Shown one piece after another: positions 9,574 through 18,778 of a stretch of 64,000 nt of DNA. This DNA comes from Streptomyces sp. WMMB303 (GTDB lineage Bacteria; Actinomycetota; Actinomycetes; Streptomycetales; Streptomycetaceae): contig NZ_JARKIN010000001.1 of assembly GCF_029351045.1 (NCBI RefSeq), positions 865,001 through 929,000 of the forward strand, in the 5' to 3' direction. The position numbers and the translations under genes are program-made. Numbering within the stretch: position 1 is the first letter of the stretch; each line of letters starts with the position of its first letter. The notes under the pieces are model-generated. The model was given only the letters and a program-made list of their open reading frames with translations, was not told the origin of the DNA and ran no database searches.

Positions 9574-10725
9574 ATGAACGGCGAGACGAACGCGGGCAAC
9601 GGGACGCCCGCGGCAAGACCCGCGCGCCGCCGCCTGCGGATGCCGGGACGCACCCGGGCACGGCGGGCAGCGGGGTGGACGGTGCTGGCGCTCGTGGTCC
9701 TCCTCGTCCTGCCGAGCGCCGGCGCGGCTGCGGCCCTTCGCGCCAGCTACGCGGGAGAGGTGTCCGCCGAAGCACGCTCCCGGGGTCGCGACGCGCTGTG
9801 GCTGGGGCACGCCTGGGTGGACGGGCGCCGGGACGAGGCGGACCTCGCAGCCCTCGAGCGGCGGATCGCGGGTACCGGCATCCGCGACCTGTACGTCCAC
9901 ACCGGGCCGCTGTCCCACGACGGCTCGCTGCCGAAGAAGCGGTACCCGCGGGCGCAGTGGCTGCTGAAGGCCGTCGAGCGGGAGCTGCCCGGAGTGCGGG
10001 TCCAGGCATGGCTCGGGGACCGGCTCGCCTACGGCCCGGACGCGGACGGCGGACTGCGCACCGCCGACCCGGAGACGCGGCGCGCCGTGGTGGCGAGCGC
10101 CCGGCAGGTGCTGACGGCGGGCTTCGACGGGGTGCACTTCGACCTGGAGCCGCTGCGCTCGGACGACGCCGGCTATCTGCGGCTGCTGGACCGGCTGCGC
10201 CCGGCGGTCCGGGCGCACCACGGGGTGCTGTCGGTCGCCGCGCACCAGATCGACCCGCTGCCGGGGCTGCACCACGTCTCGGGCAGCGTCTTCGGACACG
10301 GCAAGTGGTGGTCGCAGGAGTACTTCGGCAAGGTCGCGCGGCGGGTGGACCAGATCGCGGTGATGTCCTACGACACGGCGCTGCCCGCCGAGAGCCTGTA
10401 CGGCGGCTATGTGGCGCAGCAGACGGCACTCGCGCTGGAGGCGGCGCCCGCCCGGGTGGACGTGCTGATGGGGCTGCCCTTCTACCACACGGACGACCTG
10501 GGCCATCATGCCGCTGCCGAGACCGCGGCCGCGGCGGTGCGCGGGGTACGGCTCGGGCTCGGCCGCGAGGATGGCGACCGGGCGCGGTTCGGCGTCGCGC
10601 TCTACGTCGACTTCGCGGCGACGGAACAGGACTGGCGCGCCTACCGGCGCGGCTGGGGCGCACCGGCCGCACCGGCCGGAGCACGGCACACACAGACTTC
10701 GGACGCCCAGGGGAGGCAGCGTTGA
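9574..10725 (+). CDS. Membrane-anchored TIM-barrel glycoside-hydrolase-like protein
   Basis: The 383-aa protein has a basic N-terminus (RRRLRMPGRTRARR) and one hydrophobic segment (about residues 30-60), so it is membrane-anchored or exported. The remainder resembles a (beta/alpha)8 hydrolase. FDGVHFDLEPL looks like the DGxDxDxE strand of GH18-type enzymes, with the terminal Glu as candidate acid. Later strands include SVAAHQI, IAVMSYDTALP and DVLMGLPFYH. The substrate is unknown and the GH18 link is inferred from motif shape. Its stop overlaps the TTG start of the next regulator gene, so the pair is translationally coupled. Confidence 0.7.
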   Translation: MNGETNAGNGTPAARPARRRLRMPGRTRARRAAGWTVLALVVLLVLPSAGAAAALRASYAGEVSAEARSRGRDALWLGHAWVDGRRDEADLAALERRIAGTGIRDLYVHTGPLSHDGSLPKKRYPRAQWLLKAVERELPGVRVQAWLGDRLAYGPDADGGLRTADPETRRAVVASARQVLTAGFDGVHFDLEPLRSDDAGYLRLLDRLRPAVRAHHGVLSVAAHQIDPLPGLHHVSGSVFGHGKWWSQEYFGKVARRVDQIAVMSYDTALPAESLYGGYVAQQTALALEAAPARVDVLMGLPFYHTDDLGHHAAAETAAAAVRGVRLGLGREDGDRARFGVALYVDFAATEQDWRAYRRGWGAPAAPAGARHTQTSDAQGRQR

Positions 10726-11414
10726 CCGTCACGGACGAGGCGATCGAGAAGATCAAGGGGATGATCGTCTCGGGGACGCTGGGCCCCGGCGACCGGCTGC
10801 CCAGGGAGAGCGAACTGGCCACCGAACTGGGCCTGTCGCGCAACTCGCTGCGGGAGGCGGTCCGCGCGCTGGCGCTGATCCGCGTACTCGACGTACGCCA
10901 GGGCGACGGCACGTATGTGACCAGCCTGGATCCGCAGGTGCTGCTGGCGGCGATGAGCTTCGTGGTGGACTTCCACCGCGACGACACCGTCCTGGAACTC
11001 CTGGCCGTACGCCGCATCCTGGAGCCGGCGGCCACCGCCCTGGCGGGCACCCGGATCGCCGTGGCCGAGCTGGACGCGCTGGAATCCGAGCTGGACGCGC
11101 TGGAATCCGAGCTGGCCGCGTCGGCTCCGGAACCGTCCGTGGGGCAACTGGTCGCCGCGGACCTGGAGTTCCACCGGCGCATCGCGGCCGCCTCCGGCAA
11201 CTCCGTACTGGGTTCGCTGCTGGACGGCCTCTCCGGCCCGCACACCCGCGCCCGGGTCTGGCAGGGGCTCAGCCGGCAGGACGCGGTCAGCCGCACCCTG
11301 CACGAGCACCGGCAGATCCTCGCGGCCCTGCGAACCGGCGACGCGGAGGCGGCGCGCTCCTGGTCGACCGTGCACATCGCGGGCGTGGAGCAGTGGCTGC
11401 GCTCGGCGCTGTGA
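10722..11414 (+). CDS. FadR/GntR-family transcriptional regulator
   Basis: This 230-aa regulator has an N-terminal winged helix (LPRESELATELGLSRNSLREAVRAL) and a C-terminal FCD effector domain with the metal-ligand pattern DLEFHRRIAAASGN and LHEHRQILAAL. TTG 10722 is the start, set by AGGGGAGG 4-5 nt upstream and by a TTGA overlap with the preceding hydrolase stop. A 21-bp exact tandem duplication (about 11068-11110) gives the repeated heptad ELDALES. It probably controls the hydrolase gene; the ligand is unknown. Confidence 0.88.
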   Translation: MTVTDEAIEKIKGMIVSGTLGPGDRLPRESELATELGLSRNSLREAVRALALIRVLDVRQGDGTYVTSLDPQVLLAAMSFVVDFHRDDTVLELLAVRRILEPAATALAGTRIAVAELDALESELDALESELAASAPEPSVGQLVAADLEFHRRIAAASGNSVLGSLLDGLSGPHTRARVWQGLSRQDAVSRTLHEHRQILAALRTGDAEAARSWSTVHIAGVEQWLRSAL

Positions 11415-11628
11415 CGCCGGACACCACCGCCTCCCCGGGACCGGCGCGGTCGCGGGACCTGCCGGGTCCGGTGAGCGCGGGTGCGGATCGGGGGCGTGCG
11501 GGGGCTGCGGGACGCGTGCCGGCACGCCGTAGGCTGGACCTCGCACGAAACGGCCGGCGGCGGTCCGGGGAACGGGGTCCGCAGCGGTATCGCCGGCCGC
11601 AGGCGACAGCGAGCTGAGGAGGCACTGG

Positions 11629-12615
11629 GTGATCGAGCTGGAGGGGGTTCCCGAGCTGGTCGACCCAGTCATGGTGGCCGCGTTCGAGGGGTGGAACGAC
11701 GCGGGTGACGCCGCGTCCGGCGCGGTCGCGCACCTGGAACGGGAGTGGAAGGGCGAGGTGTTCGCCGCGCTGGACGCGGAGGACTACTACGACTTCCAGG
11801 TGAACCGCCCGCAGGTCTTCCTCGAGGACGGCGTACGCAAGGTCACCTGGCCCACCACGCGGCTGTCCGTCGTCCGGGTCGAGGACGCGGACGGCAAGGG
11901 CAGGCGGCGCGATCTGGTCCTGGTGCGCGGCATCGAACCGAGCATGCGGTGGCGCTCCTTCTGCAACGAGATCCTGGGGTTCGCGCACGAGCTGGGAGTC
12001 GAACTGGTGGTGGTGCTGGGCTCGCTGCTCGGTGACACTCCGCACACCCGGCCGGTCCCGGTGACCGGCGTGACCTCGGACTCCGATCTGGCCCGCACGA
12101 TGAACCTGGAGGAGTCCCGCTACGAGGGGGCGACCGGGATCGTCGGCATCCTCCAGGAAGCCTGCACCCATGCGGGCGTTCCGGCGGCCAGCCTGTGGGC
12201 GGCCGTACCGCACTACGTCTCCCAGCCGCCCAACCCCAAGGCGACGCTCGCCCTGCTCAACCGGCTGGAGGACCTGCTCGGCGTGCGCGTTCCGATGGGT
12301 GAGCTGACCGAGGACGCCCGGGCCTGGCAGATCGGCGTCGACCAGCTCGCGGCGGAGGACAGCGAGGTGGCCGAGTACGTCCAGTCACTGGAGGAGGCCC
12401 GGGACACCGCCGAACTGCCGGAAGCCTCGGGAGAGGCCATCGCCAAGGAGTTCGAACGCTACCTGCGGCACCGCGACGGTTCCGGCTCCGCAGACGGCGG
12501 CTCGGCGCCCGGCACATCCCCCTCGCTGCGGGACCCGGGACATCAGCCCCCTCCCCCGCCGCCCAAGCCCGGTGGCGAGCCGCCGCGACCCGGTGAGCCG
12601 GACGAGGACGAGTGA
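11629..12615 (+). CDS. parJ: PAC2-family protein, probable ParJ
   Basis: This 328-aa protein matches the PAC2 (proteasome assembly chaperone-like) fold common in actinobacteria: GTG-started IELEGVPELVDPVMVAAFEGWNDAG, then VLVRGIEPSMRW, VVVLGSLLGDTPHTRP and SLWAAVPHYVSQPPNPKAT. The last 50 residues are a Pro/Gly-rich acidic tail. In S. coelicolor the gene between glpD and mshC (SCO1662) encodes ParJ, which modulates ParA polymerisation during sporulation. The symbol rests on that position plus the family. The ribosome site TGAGGAGG precedes the GTG. The 214-bp upstream gap shows no gene. Confidence 0.8.
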   Translation: MIELEGVPELVDPVMVAAFEGWNDAGDAASGAVAHLEREWKGEVFAALDAEDYYDFQVNRPQVFLEDGVRKVTWPTTRLSVVRVEDADGKGRRRDLVLVRGIEPSMRWRSFCNEILGFAHELGVELVVVLGSLLGDTPHTRPVPVTGVTSDSDLARTMNLEESRYEGATGIVGILQEACTHAGVPAASLWAAVPHYVSQPPNPKATLALLNRLEDLLGVRVPMGELTEDARAWQIGVDQLAAEDSEVAEYVQSLEEARDTAELPEASGEAIAKEFERYLRHRDGSGSADGGSAPGTSPSLRDPGHQPPPPPPKPGGEPPRPGEPDEDE

Positions 12616-12714
12616 CCGGCGGACCGCCTCGGCGGAGCGCGCTCCCCTGCCGCTAAACCGGCGCCGCACGCCGGACCGGAGTACGGCGGTGACGGCCGGG
12701 GTACGGCGTGACGG

Positions 12715-12743
12715 GCCTCCCGGCCGCGGGGCGGCCGGGAGGC
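12715..12743. terminator. Bidirectional hairpin between parJ and mshC
   Basis: GCCTCCCGGCCGC pairs with GGCCGGGAGGC across a short GGG-rich loop, between two convergent genes. Confidence 0.75.
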
Positions 12744-12759
12744 GGGAAGCAGGGGACGG

Positions 12760-13989
12760 TTACAGCGCGACGCCCAGCAGCGCATCGACGGTGCGGGAGA
12801 CCAGTCCGGGCGCGCCCTCGTCGGTGCCGCCCTGCTCGGCCTGCTGCTCGGCCCAGGTGTCGACGGCGGCCAGCGCGGCGGGGGTGTCGAGATCGTCCGC
12901 GAGCGCGGTCCGCACCGCCTCCAGCATGGCCTCGGCGGGCGGGCCGTCCGGCCGCGAGACAGCCGAACGCCAGCGGTCGAGCCGCTGCTGCGCCGCCTCC
13001 AGCACCGCGTCGGTGTACTCCCAGTCGGCGCGGTAGTGGTGCGCCAGCAGGGTGAGCCGGATGGCGGCCGGATCGACGCCGTCCTTCCGCAGCTGCGAGA
13101 CGAAGACGAGGTTGCCCTTCGACTTGGACATCTTCTCGCCGTTCAGACCGACCATCCCCGCGTGCACATAGCTGCGCGCGAAGGGGTACTCGCCGGTCAG
13201 CGCCTGCGCGTGGGAGGCGCCCATCTCGTGGTGCGGGAAGGCCAGATCGGACCCGCCGCCCTGGATGTCGAAGCCCATGCCCAGGTGTTCGAGCGCGATC
13301 GCCACGCACTCGATGTGCCAGCCGGGGCGTCCGGGCCCCAACGTGCCGCCGTCCCAGTGGGGTTCGCCCTCGCGGGCCGCCGTCCACAGCTGCGGGTCGA
13401 GCGGGTTCTTCTTGCCGGGGCGCTCGGGGTCGCCGCCGCGCTCGGCGGACAGCAGCCGCATCGTTTCCGCGTCGTAGTGCGAGACGGCCCCGAAGTGGGC
13501 GTCGGACTCGACCGAGAAGTAGATGTCCCCGTCGAGTTCGTAGGCGGCTCCCATGTCCCGCAGCCGCTCGACCAGCGGCACGATGTGGGGAATGGACTCC
13601 ACGGCGCCGATGTAGTGCTTCGGCGGCAGCATCCGCAGGGCCGTCATGTCCTCGCGGAACAGCGCGGTCTCGCGCTCCGCGAGCGCCGTCCAGTCGATGT
13701 TCGTCGCGGTCGCCCGCTCCAGGAGTGGATCGTCCACGTCGGTGACGTTCTGTATGTAGTGCACCTGGCGCTTGGTGTCGAGCCACACGCGCTGCACGAG
13801 GTCGAACGCGTTGTAGGTCGCCGCGTGTCCGAGGTGGGTGGCGTCGTAGGGGGTGATGCCACACACGTAGAGGCGGGCGACAGGACCGGGGGTGAGGGTC
13901 ACTCGGCCACCGGTCGCGGTGTCGTGGATGTCGAGGTCGCGGCCCTGTCCAGGCAGGACGGGGACCTCGGTAGCGGGCCAGGCATGCAT
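12760..13989 (-). CDS. mshC: L-cysteine:1D-myo-inosityl glucosaminide ligase (MshC)
   Basis: MshC joins cysteine to GlcN-Ins with ATP, the third step of mycothiol synthesis. The 409-aa protein is a class I synthetase-fold enzyme close to CysRS. It has [16 protein letters not shown] (zinc Cys and HIGH-like motif), the second zinc region [15 protein letters not shown] with AFPHHE, and the KMSKS loop [10 protein letters not shown]. It is shorter than CysRS and lacks the anticodon-binding extension, as expected for MshC. It follows the SCO1664-family gene on the same strand, with a hairpin between them. Confidence 0.94.
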   Translation of the reverse strand: MHAWPATEVPVLPGQGRDLDIHDTATGGRVTLTPGPVARLYVCGITPYDATHLGHAATYNAFDLVQRVWLDTKRQVHYIQNVTDVDDPLLERATATNIDWTALAERETALFREDMTALRMLPPKHYIGAVESIPHIVPLVERLRDMGAAYELDGDIYFSVESDAHFGAVSHYDAETMRLLSAERGGDPERPGKKNPLDPQLWTAAREGEPHWDGGTLGPGRPGWHIECVAIALEHLGMGFDIQGGGSDLAFPHHEMGASHAQALTGEYPFARSYVHAGMVGLNGEKMSKSKGNLVFVSQLRKDGVDPAAIRLTLLAHHYRADWEYTDAVLEAAQQRLDRWRSAVSRPDGPPAEAMLEAVRTALADDLDTPAALAAVDTWAEQQAEQGGTDEGAPGLVSRTVDALLGVAL

Positions 13990-14070
13990 GCCTTGAGCCT
14001 AACCCGGACTGGTGTTCCGTATCCGTCCGGATGGACGCCGTTCGAGGTCCACGGTCCGTTCGGGACTCGC

Positions 14071-14092
14071 CCGACCGGCCGGGGCCGGTCGG
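14071..14092 (-). terminator. Hairpin between the SCO1664-family gene and mshC
   Basis: A perfect 10-bp inverted repeat, CCGACCGGCC and GGCCGGTCGG with a 2-nt centre, lies 26 bp beyond the stop of the gene to its right. Confidence 0.6.
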
Positions 14093-14117
14093 CGGGGCTC
14101 GGACGGGTGGCAGGGGG

Positions 14118-15044
14118 TCAGACCGGCGGCCAGGGGATGGCGGGCCACTCGCCACTCGGCAACGGATGCCGCCCGGAGCTCAGCAGGGCCTCCACCCGCT
14201 TGCCCATGGCCTGCACCTCGGCCTCGGTGAGCAGCTCGGCCAGCCGCGCCGCCAGCGGAGCCTCCGCGCCGTCCGCGGGGCCGCCCGGGTCGGCGCAGAG
14301 CGCGGTGGAGAGCCTGCGCAGCGCCTCGACGGCCTCGCCGGTCAGCTCCTCGCCCGCCCAGCCCCACAGCAGGGTGCGCAGCTTGTCGTCCACATGGAAG
14401 GTGACGCCGTGGTCGATGGCGTACAGCGCGCCGTCGGGCCGGGGCAGCAGATGGCCGCCCTTGCGGTCGCCGTTGTTCAGCACGGCGTCGAGCACCGCCA
14501 GCCGGCGCAGCCGGGGGTCGTCGGCGTGCACGAGCAGCGCTGTCCGCCCGCCGCCGACGTCCGCGAAGCCGACCGCCTTCCAGCCCTCGCCCGGCTCCTC
14601 GGCGTCGACCAGCGCGAGCAGCGGTGCCGGCTCCTCCTCCGGTCCGCTCTCCGGCTCGTCGTCCGACGCGGCCTCGGCCGTCTCCCCGGGCGGCGCGTCC
14701 TCGTCGTCATCGGCGGCGTCCGGGGGCTCGCCCACCCACGCCTGGCACATACCCACGCCGTAGGGGCCGTCGCGCAGCACGGTGGCGGGTATCAGATCCC
14801 AGCCGGTGGCGCGGGAGACCTCGTAGGCCGCGACCTCGCGCTGGGCGAGGTTGCCGTCGGGGAAGTCCCACAGCGGCCGCTCACCGGCGACGGGTTTGTA
14901 GACGCAGGGCAGGCTGCTGCCGGCGTGCTCGACCGTGCCGAACAGCACGGTGTTGGACGCGGCGGTGATCTGTCCCCGGACGGTGAGCGTGCCCTGCCGG
15001 AGCAGCTCGCGGGTGGCCTCGGCGGCCGGTGCCGTACCGCTCAT
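14118..15044 (-). CDS. SCO1664-family protein (PI3/PI4-kinase-like fold)
   Basis: This 308-aa conserved actinobacterial protein resembles the PI3/4-kinase-like family found beside mshC. Kinase-like features are VYKPVAGERPLWDFPDGNLAQREVAA, with a candidate ATP-binding lysine, then AVLDAVLNNGDRKGGHLL and YAIDHGVTFH (HxD/DxG-like). An acidic low-complexity insert (about residues 100-140) separates the lobes. ATG 15044 overlaps the TGA of the DUF3090 gene (ATGA), so translation is coupled. An in-frame ATG 25 codons earlier lies inside that gene and is less likely. The biochemical role is unproven. Confidence 0.85.
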   Translation of the reverse strand: MSGTAPAAEATRELLRQGTLTVRGQITAASNTVLFGTVEHAGSSLPCVYKPVAGERPLWDFPDGNLAQREVAAYEVSRATGWDLIPATVLRDGPYGVGMCQAWVGEPPDAADDDEDAPPGETAEAASDDEPESGPEEEPAPLLALVDAEEPGEGWKAVGFADVGGGRTALLVHADDPRLRRLAVLDAVLNNGDRKGGHLLPRPDGALYAIDHGVTFHVDDKLRTLLWGWAGEELTGEAVEALRRLSTALCADPGGPADGAEAPLAARLAELLTEAEVQAMGKRVEALLSSGRHPLPSGEWPAIPWPPV

Positions 15045-15631
15045 TCGCCCCGGCGGTACCCGTTCTGGCGCGGGCATACGTGTCCCTCCGGATCGAGCGG
15101 CAGGCTGCACAGCGGACACGGCGGCCGGCCCGCGTTGACGACCTCCATCGCCCGCTTGGCGAAGGCGCGGGCCATGTTCCCGCTGATCCGCACCCGGAGC
15201 ATCGGGGGCCCGTTCTCGTCGTCCTGGAGCAGCCGCTCCTCCGCGTCGGCCAGGTCCTCGTCCTCGCCGGGCTCCAGCTCCACGATGGCCTGCGCCTCGA
15301 CGACCATCCGCTCGCCGTCGCCGTCCCAGGCCAGGGCCATGGTGCCGACCCGGAACTCCTCCTCGACCGGGCTCTCCAGAGGGCCGGTGTCATCGACCTC
15401 GGAGGGGGCGACGGCGGGCACGGGCGCGCTGCCGCCGGAGCGGCGCACCACCTCGTCCAGCAGCTCGTCGATCCGTTCGGCGAGCGCTTCGACCTGCGCC
15501 TTCTCCAGGGCCACGCTGGTGGTGCGGCCCCCCGCACTGGCTTGGAGGAAGAAGGTGCGGCGGCCAGGCAGACCGACGGTACCGGCGACGAACCGGTCCG
15601 GCGGATCGTACAGAAATACCTGACGGGACAC
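15041..15631 (-). CDS. DUF3090 family protein
   Basis: This 196-aa conserved protein starts MSRQVFLYDPPDRFVAGTVG and ends with the metal-binding-like segment CPLCSLPLDPEGHVCPRQNG (CxxC...C). The central part is strongly acidic. It is found with the SCO1664-family and histidine-phosphatase genes near mshC in many actinobacteria, which hints at a link to thiol or phosphoinositol metabolism, but the function is unknown. Its stop overlaps the next start by ATGA. Confidence 0.85.
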   Translation of the reverse strand: MSRQVFLYDPPDRFVAGTVGLPGRRTFFLQASAGGRTTSVALEKAQVEALAERIDELLDEVVRRSGGSAPVPAVAPSEVDDTGPLESPVEEEFRVGTMALAWDGDGERMVVEAQAIVELEPGEDEDLADAEERLLQDDENGPPMLRVRISGNMARAFAKRAMEVVNAGRPPCPLCSLPLDPEGHVCPRQNGYRRGE

Positions 15632-15706
15632 GTTCTGCTCCGTTGGGTTCGACAGCTTGAGTGGCTTCGGACATCCGCACCCTACTGTGCGTTCCGATCA
15701 TCGTGC

Positions 15707-16411
15707 TCATGCGCTTCCGCCAACCGTCGCGTCGCCCTCCCCCGCGCTCGTTGCGCCGCCCTGCTCGCCCGTCTTCTCCGCTGGCGCGAGCGAGGCCAGT
15801 TCCCCGGTGTCGCCGAGCCGCAGCACGAAGGGGCGCAGCGGGGTGTAGGTGAGGACCGTGGCCGAGCAGGGGGAGACGGATATCCGCTGGAAGAGGTCGA
15901 GGTGCATGCCCAGCGCGTCCGCGACGACCGACTTGATGATGTCGCCGTGCGAGCACATCAGATAGACGGCGTCCGCGCCGTGCTCGGCCTCGATGCGGGC
16001 ATTCCAGGCGCGGACCGCGTCCACGGCCCGTGCCTGCATCGCGCGCAGCGACTCGCCGCCGGGGAAGGCGGCGGCTGACGGGTGGCCCTGGACGGTGGCC
16101 ATGAGGGGTTCGTCGGCCAGTTCGGCGAGCTTGCGGCCCGACCAGTCGCCGTAGTCGCACTCGGTGATGCGGTCCTCGGTGTGCACGGGCAGACCGGGGC
16201 GGGCCGCGGCCAGCGGCGCGAGGGTCTCCTGGCAGCGGCGCAGCGGGCTGCTGACTGCGGCGGCCAGCGGGATGTCGCGGAGCCGGTCGGGCAGACCGGC
16301 GGCCTGCCGCTGGCCGTGTCCGTCCAGGGCGACTCCGGGAGTGCGGCCGGCCAGCAGTCCGTCGGTGTTCGCTGTGGACCTGCCGTGGCGTACGAGGATC
16401 AGCGTCGGCAT
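15707..16411 (-). CDS. Histidine phosphatase (phosphoglycerate mutase-like) family protein
   Basis: The 234-aa protein has the catalytic motif LVRHGRSTANTDG near the N-terminus, where the RHG histidine is phosphorylated. The second conserved region is SSPLRRCQETLAP, the acid is in ITECDYGDWSG, and the second histidine is in MCSHGDIIKSVV. It belongs to the MSMEG_4193-like subgroup seen next to DUF3090 in actinobacteria. The last 30 residues are a disordered Gly/Ala tail. The physiological substrate is unknown; it is co-directional with DUF3090 and probably in one transcript. Confidence 0.9.
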   Translation of the reverse strand: MPTLILVRHGRSTANTDGLLAGRTPGVALDGHGQRQAAGLPDRLRDIPLAAAVSSPLRRCQETLAPLAAARPGLPVHTEDRITECDYGDWSGRKLAELADEPLMATVQGHPSAAAFPGGESLRAMQARAVDAVRAWNARIEAEHGADAVYLMCSHGDIIKSVVADALGMHLDLFQRISVSPCSATVLTYTPLRPFVLRLGDTGELASLAPAEKTGEQGGATSAGEGDATVGGSA

Positions 16412-16517
16412 GCCGCAACCCTAAGCGAGGCGCCGTCGAAGGCGCTGTGTGGTTCGCGCGGCGGCTTCTTGGCTCACCTGGCGGCCTCCGGTTGTGCGAC
16501 GGTCCGGGCACGGCAGA

Positions 16518-17513
16518 ATGCGAGAAGTGATCGTCGACTGCGCGCTCTACCGGCAGGGGCGCCGAGCCGAGCGCCCGGAGGACTTCTCGGCGGCGCTGCG
16601 GGAGGCCCGGTCCGCGGCCGAGACGTTCCTGTGGATCGGCCTGCACGAGCCGACGGAAGCCGAGTTCGACCGCGTGACCCGGGATTTCGGGCTGCATCCG
16701 CTGGCCGTCGAGGACTCGCTGCACGCGCATCAGCGGCCGAAGCTGGAGATCTACGCGGACTCGCTCTTCCTGGTGCTCAAGCCCGTGGACTACGACGAGA
16801 GGGACAGCACGCTCAGCAGCGGTGAGCTGATGGTGTTCGTGGGCGACTCGTTCGTGCTGACCGTCCGGCACGGCCGGACCAACCCGCTCGGATCGGTGCG
16901 CGCCCGGCTGGAGAGCGATCCGGAGGTGTTGCGGCACGGTCCGACGGCTGTGATGTACGCGGTCAGCGACACCGTGGTCGACCACTATCTCGAGGTCGCG
17001 GCAGCGCTGCACACCGATCTGGAGGAACTGGAGGCCGCGGTCTTCGCCAGGAACGCCCGGGCGGGCAGCCGGGACACGGCGAGCCGGATCTACGAGTTCA
17101 AGCGGCGGGCGCTGGAGTTCCGCCGGGCGACGACGCCGCTGACCGACCCCATCACCCGGCTGACGGGCGCCCGGGTCCCCTTCGTGCACAAGGACGCGCG
17201 GGTGTTCTTCCGGGATGTGGCCGACCACCTCTCACGGGTGAACGAGCAGGTGGAGTCCATCGACCGGCTGCTGACGGACATCCTGTCGGCGTACCTGGCA
17301 CAGATGGGGGTGCGGCAGAACGACGACATGCGCAAGATCTCCGCCTGGGCCGCGATGTTCGCGGTGCCCACGGCCCTCGCGGGGGTGTACGGGATGAACT
17401 TCACGCACATGCCGGAACTGCACCAGGTATGGGGCTACCCGGTGACCCTGCTGCTGATGGTGACCATCTGCGTGGTGCTCTTCTGGATCTTCAAACGCCG
17501 CGACTGGTTCTAG
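16518..17513 (+). CDS. corA: CorA-family magnesium/cobalt transporter
   Basis: This 331-aa protein has the CorA layout: a large cytosolic N-terminal domain, a long helical stalk, and two C-terminal membrane helices. The first helix ends in the pore signature YGMN (AGVYGMNFTHMPEL) and the second ends in the basic tail FKRRDWF. It mediates divalent-cation passage through a pentameric channel. ATG 16518 is chosen; GTG 16527 (VIVDCALYRQG) is a close alternative. It is divergent from the phosphatase gene. Confidence 0.9.
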   Translation: MREVIVDCALYRQGRRAERPEDFSAALREARSAAETFLWIGLHEPTEAEFDRVTRDFGLHPLAVEDSLHAHQRPKLEIYADSLFLVLKPVDYDERDSTLSSGELMVFVGDSFVLTVRHGRTNPLGSVRARLESDPEVLRHGPTAVMYAVSDTVVDHYLEVAAALHTDLEELEAAVFARNARAGSRDTASRIYEFKRRALEFRRATTPLTDPITRLTGARVPFVHKDARVFFRDVADHLSRVNEQVESIDRLLTDILSAYLAQMGVRQNDDMRKISAWAAMFAVPTALAGVYGMNFTHMPELHQVWGYPVTLLLMVTICVVLFWIFKRRDWF

Positions 17514-17532
17514 GGTCAGCGGGCCGGGGGCA

Positions 17533-17564
17533 GCGGGCGTGCGGGCGTGCGGGCGTGCGGGCGT
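17533..17564. repeat. Short tandem repeat, 8 bp x 4
   Basis: Four perfect copies of GCGGGCGT lie between corA and the ferritin-like gene. This is a likely slippage tract with no sign of function. Confidence 0.7.
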
Positions 17565-17658
17565 GCGGGACACCGTTCCTGCTTCCCGCGGCCCCGACCT
17601 CCGGCCCCGGGCGGCCGCTCCCCTGGGCGGCGTGCGCGGGCTGCGGCCGGTGCGGGGC

Positions 17659-18450
17659 TCAGGCGTACTCGGCCGCCGCGTCCGCCTGACCGGTGCCCAG
17701 CGCGTCGCGCCGCTCGGGCATCCGGAGGGCGACCAGCCGGCGCCAGCCGCCCAGCCGCTCCCACACGTACCGGCCGTGGATGCCCAGCGCGACGAGCCCG
17801 TACCGGACCCCGGACCAGCCCAGGATGCGCGCCATCCGGCTCATGACGGCCAGGCTGACGTCCCGGTAGACCTTGATCTCGGCGAGCGCGCTCTCCCGCA
17901 GCAGGGCCCGGATGGTGCGGGCATGCCCGGCGCGAGCCAGCCGCAGCAGTTCCTCATGGCAGTAGGCGAGGTGATTGTCCTCGTCGCGGGAGATCATCCG
18001 TACCGCCCGGCCGAGCTCCGGGTGGTCGCCGACCGCCTTGGTGAGCAGGGCCATCTCCTCGGAGGCCCGCTGCTCGGTGACCCGGCTGTGGGCCAGGTAG
18101 GCGAGCACGTCGTGCTCGGTCAGCGGCTCCTCCCGACGCAGCTTCTCGTGCGCCAGGCCGATCCCGAGACCCTCCAGGATCATCGTGTAGTCGGTGTCGT
18201 CGGGGATCTCGGCCGCCTCCAGGCCGCGCTTGTTCAGCAGCGCGAGGAAGATACGACCGTGCTTGTCCTCGTCGGCCCCGTGCCGGACGATCTTGGGCGC
18301 GAGGTGGCGGGCGCCGTCGGGGACGAGCGCGGCGATGCGGGCGTTCTCCCAGCCGCCCTGTGCCTCGCCGCTGGCCGCGATCGAGCAGAAGAGCCGGAAG
18401 GACTCGTCGTTGTCGAGGATTTCCTGGAACAGACTCCTGGCCGAGAGCAT
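17659..18450 (-). CDS. Ferritin-like superfamily protein
   Basis: This 263-aa helical protein has paired di-iron-type motifs: DEDKHGRIF (E-x-x-H) in one helix and RDEDNHLAYCHEEL in another, with acidic residues in EQRASEEMAL. These suggest a four-helix di-iron bundle. The C-terminal region has hydrophobic stretches (YGLVALGIHGRYVWERLGGW). ATG 18450 is preceded by GGAGGTGG; an upstream in-frame ATG at 18486 would add 12 residues that contain this ribosome site. The substrate is unknown. Confidence 0.75.
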   Translation of the reverse strand: MLSARSLFQEILDNDESFRLFCSIAASGEAQGGWENARIAALVPDGARHLAPKIVRHGADEDKHGRIFLALLNKRGLEAAEIPDDTDYTMILEGLGIGLAHEKLRREEPLTEHDVLAYLAHSRVTEQRASEEMALLTKAVGDHPELGRAVRMISRDEDNHLAYCHEELLRLARAGHARTIRALLRESALAEIKVYRDVSLAVMSRMARILGWSGVRYGLVALGIHGRYVWERLGGWRRLVALRMPERRDALGTGQADAAAEYA

Positions 18451-18619
18451 CGCCGCCACCTCCGTGCACGAGTTCCCATACAGCACGACATCCGCGAAGA
18501 ACGAGTCAAATGCCGCGTACGCGAACAGGCAACATGTGAGCGGTCCGGCTGCGCCGAACGCAGGAGCCCCGCGGCCCGCCCGCGTAACCGCACCGGCCGG
18601 GCCGCGTTGTGCTCCATGA

Positions 18620-18660
18620 CGGCCGTGGCGGGGCCGCCCCCCGAGCCCCCACCACGGCCG
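18620..18660 (-). terminator. Hairpin in the ferritin-like/F420-oxidoreductase gap
   Basis: CGGCCGTGG and CCACGGCCG pair around an inner GGGG/CCCC. A second 7-bp hairpin (GCACCCG/CGGGTGC) is at 18707-18730. They lie downstream of the oxidoreductase gene. The 328-bp gap 18451-18778 holds no gene. Confidence 0.6.
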
Positions 18661-18778
18661 CAGAATACTTCGGGCGCGTTACGCCTTCGGGCTGTACCGC
18701 ACCCCTGCACCCGGCCGCGCGGTCGGGTGCCGACGGGATCCGGCGGCGCGGCCCGTGCGGGATTCCGGCCCACCGCTC

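Noticed and set aside
7367..11377. A 1336-codon minus-strand frame across glpK, glpD and the regulators
   Set aside because: It is low-complexity Arg/Pro/Ala-rich and runs opposite well-defined genes with ribosome sites.
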